64,000 nucleotides of DNA from JAKFEW01 sp036675505 (GTDB lineage Bacteria > Cyanobacteriota > Sericytochromatia > S15B-MN24 > JAQBPE01). This document shows positions 50,115 through 57,879 of the stretch, piece by piece; the first letter of the stretch is position 1; every line of letters begins with the position of its first letter. A program made the position numbers and the translations under genes. The notes beneath the pieces were generated by a model. It searched no databases, was not told the origin of the DNA, and saw only the letters and a list, made by a program, of their open reading frames with translations. The stretch spans positions 190,812-254,811 of the forward strand of contig JAKFEW010000141.1 of assembly GCA_036675505.1 (NCBI GenBank). Direction: 5' to 3'.

Positions 50115-51311
50115 CTACGCCCGGTAGCCGTAGTACTGCCAGAGCATCGCGTTGAGCTGCTGTTCGACCAGCGCGAGCTGCTGCTGCAGGGCGGCGAGCT
50201 GCTGGCGCTGCGCCTCGGTGAGCTGGCCCGGCTGGGGGGCCGGCGCGGGCGCCGGGGCTGGCGCAGGCGCCGGGGCGGGCGCGGGTGCCGGCGCAGGCGC
50301 CGGTTTGGGCTCGGGCTTGGGCCCCTCGGCGTTGCCGGGCAGCTTGAGGACCTGGCCCGGGTAGATCAGGTTGGGATCGCGGATCTGGTCGCGGTTGAGG
50401 TTGTAGATCTCACGCCAGCGGTCGTTGTCGCCGAGCGTCTTCTTGGCGATCTTCGAGAGCGTGTCGCCCCGCTTCACGGTGTAGGTGCCACCGTTGCCCG
50501 GCCGCGGGCCGGGGTTCGAGGGCGCGGGGGTCGGCGCTGGCGCGGGCGCGGGCGCCGGGCCCGGGCCGGGGTTGCCCTTGAGGATCTCGTCGACGTACTG
50601 GTTGAGCTTGGCGTACGAGAAGTTCTTCGAAGGATCCACCTTGCGGCCGTACGGGATCGCGATGTCCTTGTGGCCGGTGATCCGATCGCGCGGGATGCCG
50701 TACTCGGTCTGCAGGTAGGCCACCAGCTTCGCGAGCGCGCGGTACTGCGCCTCGGGATAGGGGTCGGTGCCGTTGCCGTGGTTCACGATCTCGATGCCGA
50801 TCGAGAAGTCGTTCACGTTGCCGCGGCCCTTGAACACGGACTCGCCGGCGTGCCAGGCGCGCCGATCGTCGGTGACCGGCTGCACGATCACGCCGTCCTT
50901 GCCGATGATGTAGTGCGAGCTGACCTGGGCGCTCGGGTTCTTGAAGAAGTTGCCGACGTTCTGGGCCGTGCCGCCGCCCGCCGTGTGGTGGAGCACGATC
51001 GTGTCGATCTTCTTGCCGTTGCGGCTGCTCTGGTTCGGCGAAGGCATCGAGATCACGGGCGGCTTGGGCGCCTTGCCGGCGCCGGCCGGGCCGATCGAGG
51101 CGGGGCCTGTTCCGCTGCCGAAGGCGTTCCAGTCCGTGCCGCTGCCGGTGTAGAAGTCGGCGCGCGGCGAGCTGCCGGCTGCGGACCAGTCGTTGAAGTA
51201 GGGCGAGGCCGCGGCCGCGGCCACGTTGCCGCCTGTCGCCTCGCGGGTCCCCGTCAGGGCGGATGTCCACTGGTGGACGATCCCGAAATTGCCGACCTGG
51301 TTAAAAGACAT
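50115..51311 (-). CDS. N-acetylmuramoyl-L-alanine amidase with LysM, no signal peptide
   Basis: The 398-residue protein contains an amidase_2 domain (about 100-245): IDTIVLHHTAGGG, SSHYIIGKDGVIVQ, AWHAGE, SIGIEIVNHG and TGHKDIA, with the zinc-binding histidines present, followed by Pro/Ala linkers, a LysM (about 275-325, YTVKRGDTLSKIAKK...NLIYPGQVLKLP) and a C-terminal Gln-rich coiled coil. It cuts the bond between muramic acid and L-Ala. The N-terminus (MSFNQVGNFGIVHQWTS) is not a Sec signal, although its substrate is outside the cytoplasm. ATG 51311 has GGAGGAG 5 nt upstream, so the start is secure. Export by another system is possible. Confidence 0.85.
   Translation of the reverse strand: MSFNQVGNFGIVHQWTSALTGTREATGGNVAAAAASPYFNDWSAAGSSPRADFYTGSGTDWNAFGSGTGPASIGPAGAGKAPKPPVISMPSPNQSSRNGKKIDTIVLHHTAGGGTAQNVGNFFKNPSAQVSSHYIIGKDGVIVQPVTDDRRAWHAGESVFKGRGNVNDFSIGIEIVNHGNGTDPYPEAQYRALAKLVAYLQTEYGIPRDRITGHKDIAIPYGRKVDPSKNFSYAKLNQYVDEILKGNPGPGPAPAPAPAPTPAPSNPGPRPGNGGTYTVKRGDTLSKIAKKTLGDNDRWREIYNLNRDQIRDPNLIYPGQVLKLPGNAEGPKPEPKPAPAPAPAPAPAPAPAPAPAPAPQPGQLTEAQRQQLAALQQQLALVEQQLNAMLWQYYGYRA
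50238..50310 (-). repeat. Pro-Ala dipeptide repeat tract
   Basis: GC-rich tandem hexamer-like repeats coding for (PA)n in the linker of the amidase. Confidence 0.8.
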
Positions 51312-51435
51312 TCATGCTCCTCCGACCAACTCCAACTTTGCTATCGGGTCGACCTCCCGCGGATCCGGTAAAGCGCGCGTTAATTGTTTTTTAAGCTTGC
51401 GTAAGAGTTGCGTGCAGTCGGCTCGGCACCGAACG

Positions 51436-51466
51436 TTGCGGCGATCGGCGGCGCGCACGCTATAAT
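51436..51466 (+). promoter_or_regulatory. Promoter of the geranylgeranyl reductase-like gene
   Basis: TTGCGG (51436-51441), 19-bp spacer, TATAAT (51461-51466), a perfect -10. A TTG codon lies 6 nt later, but GAGGAGG before ATG 51509 makes that the likelier start. Confidence 0.6.
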
Positions 51467-51508
51467 GGTGCGTTGATCACAACCGTTCCCGTCCTCCGAG
51501 GAGGCCCC

Positions 51509-52873
51509 ATGCTCCATGTCGTCGTCGTCGGTGGCGGTCCCGCCGGCCTGATCGCGGCCGAAACCCTGGCCAAGTCAGGCATCCAGACGACCGTGATCGA
51601 GAGCCATCCGGATCGGCTGCTGCCCTGCGCAGGCCTGTTGAGCTCGCAGGCCCTCGCGGCGCTCGGCGTGCCCGAGCTGCTCCTGGCGCAGCGCATCAAC
51701 GAGATCGCGCTCTTCTCGCCCACCAACCGCGTGGCCTTCGTGACGATCGCCGGCATCGAGCGTTTCGCCGGCGTGATCCGCCGCGAGCTCGTGCAGACGC
51801 TGCTGCGACGCCGCGCCGAGGAGGCCGGCGCGACCTTCGTGCACGGCTCCTTCCGGCGGTTCGTGCACAGCGAGGGCGATTACCCGACCCTCGAGATCAG
51901 GAAGCCCGACGGCATGCGCGAGCGGATCCAGGCCGAGATCGTGATCGGCGCGGACGGCGTCCACTCACGCGTGGCGCGCTCGATCGGCCTGCCGCCGCTC
52001 GAGCTGGGGGTGGCCTACCTGGAGCGACTCACGTTGCCGCCCGGCCCCAACGGGCAGCCCGGCAAGGCGCCCGAGGGCATGCAGATCCACTTCGGCCGCA
52101 AGGTCTCGACCGACCGCTACGGCTGGATGGCGCCGCACCTCGACCACGTCGTGGTCGGCGTCGCCACGCACCACCGCTTCGGCAAGCGCGTCTGGGACAT
52201 GCTCGCCGAGATGAAGAAGCGCCTGGGCAGCCAGCTCGACGGCGCCAAGCCGGCGGGCCGCGACGCCTTCATGTTCCCGCTCGTCGCGCGGCCCCGGCTC
52301 GCCTACGAGCGCGTGCTGCTGGTGGGCGACGCCGCCGGCCTGGCGCCCGCGGCCACGCTCGACGGGCTCTATTACGCCGCGGTGAGCGGACGGCTGGCGG
52401 CCGAGGCCGTGATCGCGCACCGGAACCTGCCGGTGCCTGAGAACCTGGCCACTTATGAAACGCGCTTTCGCGCCGAACATGGCGCGGCCCTCGCGGGCTG
52501 CGCCAAGTTCGAGCAGCTGTTCTTCGCGAACGACAAGCGCCGCGAGGCCCTGCTCGACCTCGCCTGGGATCGCCAGATCCAGCGCGTCGTGATCGACGCC
52601 TTCCTCGAGAAGAAGCCGCTCGCGCCGCCGCTCAAGGTGGCCGTACGCCTCAAGGCGCGCCTGGCCGCGGCCCTGGTGAAGTACAGCCTGACGAGCCCGA
52701 AGCGCGGCGACGTGGATCCGCTGTCGCGCGCGCTGCCGCAGGGCGAGAACTACCTCGACCTCGCGCTGCGCTCGGGCCCCGGCGAGCTCACCACCCTGCC
52801 GCCGCTGCGCGACGTGCTCGGCGGCGAGGCGCTGGACGAGAACCCGGTGTCGGCGGGCCGCGACGACACCTGA
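51509..52873 (+). CDS. Geranylgeranyl reductase-family flavoprotein (ChlP-like)
   Basis: The 454-residue protein has an N-terminal FAD motif VVVGGGPAGLIAAETLAKSG, then LPCAGLLSS where ChlP has PCGG, GWMAPHLDHVVVGVAT and VLLVGDAAGLAPAATLDGLYYAAVSG, matching the geranylgeranyl reductase family. Family members saturate isoprenoid chains of chlorophyll, tocopherol, quinones or archaeal lipids. As no photosynthetic gene is near, reduction of a menaquinone or other polyprenyl side chain is plausible, but substrate is not certain. ATG 51509 follows GAGGAGG by 5 nt. Confidence 0.8.
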   Translation: MLHVVVVGGGPAGLIAAETLAKSGIQTTVIESHPDRLLPCAGLLSSQALAALGVPELLLAQRINEIALFSPTNRVAFVTIAGIERFAGVIRRELVQTLLRRRAEEAGATFVHGSFRRFVHSEGDYPTLEIRKPDGMRERIQAEIVIGADGVHSRVARSIGLPPLELGVAYLERLTLPPGPNGQPGKAPEGMQIHFGRKVSTDRYGWMAPHLDHVVVGVATHHRFGKRVWDMLAEMKKRLGSQLDGAKPAGRDAFMFPLVARPRLAYERVLLVGDAAGLAPAATLDGLYYAAVSGRLAAEAVIAHRNLPVPENLATYETRFRAEHGAALAGCAKFEQLFFANDKRREALLDLAWDRQIQRVVIDAFLEKKPLAPPLKVAVRLKARLAAALVKYSLTSPKRGDVDPLSRALPQGENYLDLALRSGPGELTTLPPLRDVLGGEALDENPVSAGRDDT

Positions 52874-52911
52874 GCCTCAGCACCCTGGGTGAGGAACCCT
52901 CGCATACTGGG

Positions 52912-52917
52912 TATTAT
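52912..52917 (+). promoter_or_regulatory. -10 (TATTAT) of gene 52945
   Basis: GGGTATTATCG, 27 nt before the ATG; GGAGG is the Shine-Dalgarno. No -35 match. Confidence 0.4.
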
Positions 52918-52944
52918 CGCCATGCTTAGGGCGATGGAGGCATC

Positions 52945-53355
52945 ATGTACCTGGACCAGCTGAGCGATGTCGAGAAGCACGCCTTTTCGCGGCTCGCGTA
53001 CCTGCTGATCTCCTATTACGGGATCGACGAGCACGAAGAAAAGCTTTATTACTCGGCCCTCGCGGAGATGGGGCTCGATACCCCTGAGCTCGAGGGCGAG
53101 ATCGACCCGACGATCGAGGCGAAGGCTTTCAGCTCACCCGCCTCCCGGCGCATCGCGCTGCTCGAGCTCTTGTTGCTGGCGCTCGCCGATGGCGACATCG
53201 AGGACGAAGAGCAGCACATGATCGACTTCATCATCCAGGCGTTCGGCTTCGACGCCGAGACGCTGGACCGAGGCTGGAACTGGGTGCGCGATTGGTACGC
53301 GACGTACCGCTCCGGGCACGAGTTCATCGGCCTCGCGGTGCTGGCCGGCTCCTGA
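52945..53355 (+). CDS. TerB-like helical protein
   Basis: The 136-residue, acidic, all-helical protein contains ALLELLLLALADGDIEDEEQHMIDFIIQAFGFDAETL, resembling the TerB/tellurite-resistance-like domain, where an acidic DGxxxxxE loop follows a hydrophobic helix. TerB-like domains are found in stress and membrane-linked complexes. Only one such unit is present. GGAGG precedes the ATG. It is just upstream of the flagellar-rod-like gene, but the 119-nt gap between them suggests separate transcription. Confidence 0.65.
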   Translation: MYLDQLSDVEKHAFSRLAYLLISYYGIDEHEEKLYYSALAEMGLDTPELEGEIDPTIEAKAFSSPASRRIALLELLLLALADGDIEDEEQHMIDFIIQAFGFDAETLDRGWNWVRDWYATYRSGHEFIGLAVLAGS

Positions 53356-53474
53356 TTCGCGAACGGCACGCTGACGCGTGACGCCCATCACGATTGGATC
53401 CTCGGGCTTCCGAGCCGTTTAGCGCCCCCGCTCGGCGGGTACAACGCTAGCGTGATCCGTCAGCGGAGGGCGCG

Positions 53475-54281
53475 ATGAGCAGCAGCTTCCAATACAACAT
53501 CGTGGCTGCGTTCCGCGCGGTCGATGCGATGCAGCAGACCATCGTCGCGAACGCGCAGGGGTTGCTCAAGCCGGGTTACAACCGGCAGAAGCTCCACCTC
53601 GGGCACAACTCGGGGAACGTGGGCGAGCAAGGCAACGACGCCACCCAGGCGAACGGCGGCCGCGGCCCGATCGCCGGCGGCGGAGACACGCTCGCCATCT
53701 CCGGGCATTCGATCAACTTCGAGCAGGGCATGATCGAGCCCGCCTTCGAGCCGACGAACCTCGCGATCCGCGGCGACGGGTTCTTCATGGTCGCCGAGAA
53801 CGGGCTGCCGGGCGCGCGGGTCTACCTGACGCGGGCGGGCGATTTCCGCTTCGACGCGGAGGGACGCCTGGTCAACGGGCAGGGGCTGTTCGTCGTCGGC
53901 GGCAACGGCCAGGTCCAGATCGACGACTCGAACCACATCGTCGGCGACGTGCCCTTCGTGCGGCGCCAGCCCGACGGCACGGTCGCGCTGCCCGACGTGT
54001 CGCTCGCGCGGGTCGGCTCACCGAGCCAGCTCGGCATCAGCGGCTTCGGTGACACGATCTACCAGCCGACCCGGCTCGCCGGGCCCGTGCGCGTGTTCCC
54101 GAACGGCCGCCCCGAGGTGGGCTTCGTCCAGTCGGACTCGATCGAGGTGCCGAACCGCGCGGGGCAAGCCTCGATCCTGGCCACCGAAACGACCACGGCG
54201 ACGCAGACCTACAAGATCTTCAAGGATATGTTGACCGAGTTCAACAAGACGGTCGACGACGCGATCCAGCTCGTCAAATGA
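53475..54281 (+). CDS. Flagellar hook/rod-like protein (FlgE/FlgF/FlgG family)
   Basis: The 268-residue protein has the axial-protein layout: an N-terminal helix ending in a degenerate rod signature (VANAQGLLKPGYNRQ, where flagellar proteins have NNiANanTtGyK), a beta domain with NLAIRGDGFFMVAENG, YLTRAGDFRFDAEGRLVNGQG and FVVGGNG, and a C-terminal helix (ATQTYKIFKDMLTEFNKTVDDAIQL). Known members build flagellar rod and hook by type III export and need no signal peptide. No other flagellar gene is in this window. The stop overlaps the next gene by ATGA. GGAGGG precedes the ATG. Confidence 0.85.
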   Translation: MSSSFQYNIVAAFRAVDAMQQTIVANAQGLLKPGYNRQKLHLGHNSGNVGEQGNDATQANGGRGPIAGGGDTLAISGHSINFEQGMIEPAFEPTNLAIRGDGFFMVAENGLPGARVYLTRAGDFRFDAEGRLVNGQGLFVVGGNGQVQIDDSNHIVGDVPFVRRQPDGTVALPDVSLARVGSPSQLGISGFGDTIYQPTRLAGPVRVFPNGRPEVGFVQSDSIEVPNRAGQASILATETTTATQTYKIFKDMLTEFNKTVDDAIQLVK

Positions 54282-56056
54282 CCACCTGCGTCCTACCGCT
54301 CCGCTCGCGGCTCGTGGCCTGCGGGCTCATGCTCGCCCTGCTGGGCGCGTGCAACGAAGACGGCATCCCCACCACGGCGGCCGGCCAGCAAGCCGCGAAC
54401 ACGAGCGTTCCGCAGATCGCGGCGGTCGAGGCCCAGTCGCTCGGCGACGGCATCGTCGGGCTGCGCGCGCGGGCCACTGATCCGGAGCGGAGCGCGCTCA
54501 CCTTCACCTGGCGCGTGAGCGACGGCCAGCTGGTCTCATCGACCGGGCCCTCGGTGCTCTGGCGCGTCCCCAAGACCGCGGGCACGTTCTCCGCCACCGT
54601 CGACGTCACCAACGCCAAGGGGGCCAAGGTCTCGGGCACCCAGACCTTCACGGTCGACGCCGGCCAGCAGGTGTCGGCGAGCGGCCAGCTCTCGGTGCAG
54701 GCCCAGGCGGCCGCCCAGGGGGCCGGGGCGGCCGGGGCCAACGGGAAGTTCGTGGTGGCCTCGCCGCTCGGCCAGGTGGTGCCCAACCCGCCGATCGTGG
54801 GCGGCAACCCCTCGGCCCCGCTGGCCACGGCCGCGCCGGGGCAGCCCTTCCTCCAGCCCGTCTTCACGCCGGCGCCCGGTACCGCCACGCCGCAGCCGCT
54901 GCCGCCGCCGGCCCAGCCGATCGCCACGCCGACCGCGACCCCGCCGCCCCAGGTCCTGCCGGCCTCGCCGCTGCCCACGCTGAAGCCGCCCACGCCCGAG
55001 CCGGGCGTGCCGATCCCGCCGCCGCTGCGCTGGATCCAGTACGACTCGTCCAAGGTCCCGGCCAAGGACGTGAACCTCAAGGCGCTGCACTTCCCGAAGC
55101 CGACGCGCGGCTGGTTCGTGGGCACCAAGGGCACGGTGATGCTCTATGACCAGACCGATGCGGCCGTCGAGCCCGCGCTGGTCTTCCGGAACTTCCTGGT
55201 GCCGAACACGTCCCACGTGTCCAAGGTGCATTTCACCTCGGACACCACGGGCTTCATCGCGGCCGACGACTTCGTGATGCGCACGACCGATGCCGGCGCG
55301 AACTGGACCACCATCACGGACAACCTGTCGGACGTGGGCCAGCTCACCTCGCTGGTGGTGGTCAACGACCAGGTGCTGGTGCTCAGCGACAACGTGGGCG
55401 GGGTCTACAGGACCGAGAGCGCCAACGCGACCGCCGCGACCCAGGTGTTCTGGACGACGATCAACACCAAGCCCGTCAACCGGCCTGGCGACCAGGCCAG
55501 CCGCCTGTACGCCGGGGCGGCGGTGCCGGGCGACCCGTCGATGACCTACTTCGTCGGCGACGCGATCTACCGGCTCGACGCCGACAACGCCGACACGGAG
55601 CAGGTCTGGAAGAAGATCCTCAACATGAGCGCCGCCCTGCCCGGCTCGCCCGATCTCGCGGACGGCGACGGTTACTCGGTCGCGCTGCCTTCCTCGAGCG
55701 AGATCTGGGTCGGCACGAGCACCGGCAACCTGTTGACCACCAAGGACACCGGCACCACCTGGAGCCGGCTCGGCAAGGATTCCTACCGCGATCGCGAGTT
55801 CAACGGCAACGACCCCTTCTTGTCGGCCCCGGGCCCGATCCGGGCGCTGGAGGTGCTGGACAGCTCCTTCGCGTTCCTGGGCGGCTTCGGCGGCGTCTAC
55901 GACACCGTCGACGGCGGCAAGAACTGGCGCACGCTCAAGACGGCCTTCCTCGACGATATGACGGTCTTCGTGGAAACGCGGGACGGCAAGCAGGATTTCG
56001 GCGGCTGGGGGATCTCAGGCGGGGCCGTGTTCAGGTACCGGCCCGGCCTTCCCTGA
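54278..56056 (+). CDS. Ycf48/BNR-like propeller lipoprotein coupled to the rod-like gene
   Basis: The 592-residue protein has a lipobox LGAC (C25) after a signal peptide. It has a PKD/Ig-like domain (about 45-130), a Pro-rich linker (about 165-245) and a C-terminal propeller (about 255-592) with repeats of FxxPxRGWFVGTKGTV, TTGFIAADDFVMRTTDAGANWT and VWVGTSTGNLLTTKDTGTTWS, typical of Ycf48/BNR-type photosystem II stability factors and related bacterial lipoproteins. ATG 54278 overlaps the stop of the rod-like gene, so the pair is translationally coupled and may form one surface complex. Confidence 0.8.
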   Translation: MTTCVLPLRSRLVACGLMLALLGACNEDGIPTTAAGQQAANTSVPQIAAVEAQSLGDGIVGLRARATDPERSALTFTWRVSDGQLVSSTGPSVLWRVPKTAGTFSATVDVTNAKGAKVSGTQTFTVDAGQQVSASGQLSVQAQAAAQGAGAAGANGKFVVASPLGQVVPNPPIVGGNPSAPLATAAPGQPFLQPVFTPAPGTATPQPLPPPAQPIATPTATPPPQVLPASPLPTLKPPTPEPGVPIPPPLRWIQYDSSKVPAKDVNLKALHFPKPTRGWFVGTKGTVMLYDQTDAAVEPALVFRNFLVPNTSHVSKVHFTSDTTGFIAADDFVMRTTDAGANWTTITDNLSDVGQLTSLVVVNDQVLVLSDNVGGVYRTESANATAATQVFWTTINTKPVNRPGDQASRLYAGAAVPGDPSMTYFVGDAIYRLDADNADTEQVWKKILNMSAALPGSPDLADGDGYSVALPSSSEIWVGTSTGNLLTTKDTGTTWSRLGKDSYRDREFNGNDPFLSAPGPIRALEVLDSSFAFLGGFGGVYDTVDGGKNWRTLKTAFLDDMTVFVETRDGKQDFGGWGISGGAVFRYRPGLP

Positions 56057-56151
56057 GACGTCACACAATTTTAACGTCAGCTTTGGCGGTCGTGGACCGA
56101 CTAAAGGAATGAGAAGGCTCGTATGGCGGAGCCCGATGACGAGGTAGGGCC

Positions 56152-57423
56152 ATGGAAAACACCCCCTTCAACCCGACCACCGCGCCGAACGTGGCCAACC
56201 GTCCCCTGACGGGGCCGGCGGTGCCCCCGCCGGGTGCGCAGGTGCCCGGCGCGATGGCGCCCGCACCCGCGATGGCGCCCGACCAGACGCAGCTCGCGCA
56301 GCCCGCCAAGGATCCCCAGGTCCTGGCGGCGATCGCCATCTACGGCTACCAGCTCTCCTCGACCAACCCGGTCGACGTGTCGATGGCGCTCAGCACCCTG
56401 GAGGGGATGGGGCCGCAGTACCGGGCGGAGGTCAACGCCGCCGTCGTGGCCCAGCTGAAGCCGGGCCTCGATCCGATGAAGACCGAAGTGCTGCTCGACT
56501 ACGTCGCGCGCCACAAGGTGCGCGAAGCCGTGCCCATGCTCCAGCAGCTCACGATGGCCGGCGAGTCGCGCCTGCGCGCCGCCGCGAGCCAGGTCTATTC
56601 CGATGTCCTCGGCCTCGGCGCGAACGCCGCGGGCGTCCCACAGGCTCCCGGCGCCGCGCCGGCCGGCATGCCGCCCGGCGGCCCGCTGCCGCCCGCTGGT
56701 CCCCTGCCCCCCGAGCTCGTCGGCTACCTCGAGCGCCTGAAGCAGGACGGCCCGGTCGCCGCGCAGGCGGCGGTCGAGATCGCCCAGCTGCCGGGCCCCC
56801 AGATGACCGCCGTCGTGCGGGCCGCGCTCGACGCCAAGATCAACATCTACGGCATGGACAACTTGCTGTCGACGATCCTCACGAAGCGGGTCAAGGAGCC
56901 GGGCGCGCTGGATCTGCTGCGTCAGATCCAGAAGATGAACGGCTACGGCGCGTCGCAGGAAGCCAAGATGCGGGCCGCGGTCGCGCTCATCTACCATGGC
57001 ACGCCGCAAGATCTGCCCGACATCCTGCGGGTGGTGATCGGCAAGGACGGCGGGATCTCGACCAAGGCACGGAAGCTGCTGATCGACGCGCTGTCGTCGC
57101 GCCCCGACATGCTGAACAACCCGGTGACGACCACGACCTTGATCGCGACCATGAACGATCGCAACGCCTGGCCGGCCAACATCGCGGCGGCCAAGGCGCT
57201 TTCCGCGACGCGCTCGGCCCAGGCCCGCGACGCGCTGGGCGCCTCGCCGATCATCAACGACACGACCTACAACGAATCGGACCGCGTCTTCGTCATCAAC
57301 CTGATCGGCAAGCACCCCGGGCCTTTCCCCTCCTACGTGATCGACACGCTGAAGAAGGCCGAGAAAGACAAGGAAGAAGCGGTGGCCAAGGCCGCCAAGG
57401 CGATGCTCAAGAAGATCACCTGA
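56152..57423 (+). CDS. HEAT-like helical repeat protein
   Basis: The 423-residue protein has no signal peptide. After a Pro/Ala-rich N-terminus (1-50) it is a string of helical pairs with HEAT-like spacing, split by a second Pro-rich linker (about 160-185). Segments such as MKTEVLLDYVARHKVREAVPMLQQL and DNLLSTILTKRVKEPGALDLL resemble phycobilisome-lyase or other cyanobacterial HEAT proteins only in a general way. Likely a binding scaffold. GAGGTAGGG precedes the ATG. A patch TTTTAACG in the upstream 95 nt is AT-rich. The protein is similar in style to the one at 57880. Confidence 0.6.
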   Translation: MENTPFNPTTAPNVANRPLTGPAVPPPGAQVPGAMAPAPAMAPDQTQLAQPAKDPQVLAAIAIYGYQLSSTNPVDVSMALSTLEGMGPQYRAEVNAAVVAQLKPGLDPMKTEVLLDYVARHKVREAVPMLQQLTMAGESRLRAAASQVYSDVLGLGANAAGVPQAPGAAPAGMPPGGPLPPAGPLPPELVGYLERLKQDGPVAAQAAVEIAQLPGPQMTAVVRAALDAKINIYGMDNLLSTILTKRVKEPGALDLLRQIQKMNGYGASQEAKMRAAVALIYHGTPQDLPDILRVVIGKDGGISTKARKLLIDALSSRPDMLNNPVTTTTLIATMNDRNAWPANIAAAKALSATRSAQARDALGASPIINDTTYNESDRVFVINLIGKHPGPFPSYVIDTLKKAEKDKEEAVAKAAKAMLKKIT

Positions 57424-57498
57424 CGCGCGTTCCCGGACGCTTCCATTAATCTTGGTTAAAGCTTCGGCATGAGCCGCAAGTGGTGGCGCCACGGGGAA

Positions 57499-57530
57499 TA
57501 TAGAGAACATACGAGCGGGTGGCGACCCGC
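57499..57530 (+). promoter_or_regulatory. -10 and 5' hairpin of the 88-aa gene
   Basis: TATAGA (57499-57504), then a hairpin GCGGGT-GGCG-ACCCGC (57515-57530) that would lie at the very 5' end of the transcript. A further palindrome GTGGCGCCAC lies at 57483-57492. The 138-nt gap 57424-57561 holds nothing else evident. Confidence 0.4.
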
Positions 57531-57561
57531 CGATGAGGAAGAGACGAAGAGGAGGCTCCCG

Positions 57562-57828
57562 ATGCCCGATTACGGAATCAAAAGCGAAGCGCTCGGAACG
57601 GCGATGTACAAGACCAAGTCCGGTCTCGATGCCGACGCCAAGAAGGCCGGCAAGCTGGTCGACCTCGGTCTTTTCAGCATTCCGAACACCTTCGGCCCGA
57701 TCGACCTCCGGTCGCAGTCCCAGAAGGACGCCCAGCAGGCGCCGACGCAGTACCTCGACGCGATGCAGAACTTCTTCAAGGAGCTCTCCAAGGCCCTGGA
57801 CAAGGCCATCGAAGTCAACCGCAGCTAG
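57562..57828 (+). CDS. Small helical protein, 88 aa (unknown)
   Basis: The start is ATG 57562, with GAGGAGG 6 nt upstream. The protein is soluble, without signal peptide. It has an N-terminal helix (ALGTAMYKTKSGLDADAKKAGKLV), a turn with FSIPNTFGPIDLRS, and a C-terminal helix (QYLDAMQNFFKELSKALDKAIEV). Such helix-turn-helix pairs of 70-100 residues are typical of secretion-system needle, inner-rod or WXG100-type proteins, but no family motif is seen. It is followed 51 bp later by a HEAT-like gene. Likely to form an oligomer; this is inference. Confidence 0.62.
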   Translation: MPDYGIKSEALGTAMYKTKSGLDADAKKAGKLVDLGLFSIPNTFGPIDLRSQSQKDAQQAPTQYLDAMQNFFKELSKALDKAIEVNRS

Positions 57829-57879
57829 AACCCGGCCACCAACCGCGGAAACGAAAACGCATCAGAAGGAGGACTCTCC

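Noticed and set aside
50238..50310. Possible CRISPR-like or satellite repeat
   Set aside because: Short GC hexamer repeats that encode a Pro-Ala linker; no spacers.
51473..51508. Leaderless TTG start for the geranylgeranyl reductase gene, 6 nt after a perfect TATAAT
   Set aside because: GAGGAGG 5 nt before ATG 51509 gives the normal FAD-motif N-terminus; the spacing to TTG may be coincidence.
57450..57480. FliA/sigma28-type promoter before the 88-aa gene
   Set aside because: TAAA and GCCG elements exist but are 12 nt apart rather than the 15 nt of the consensus.
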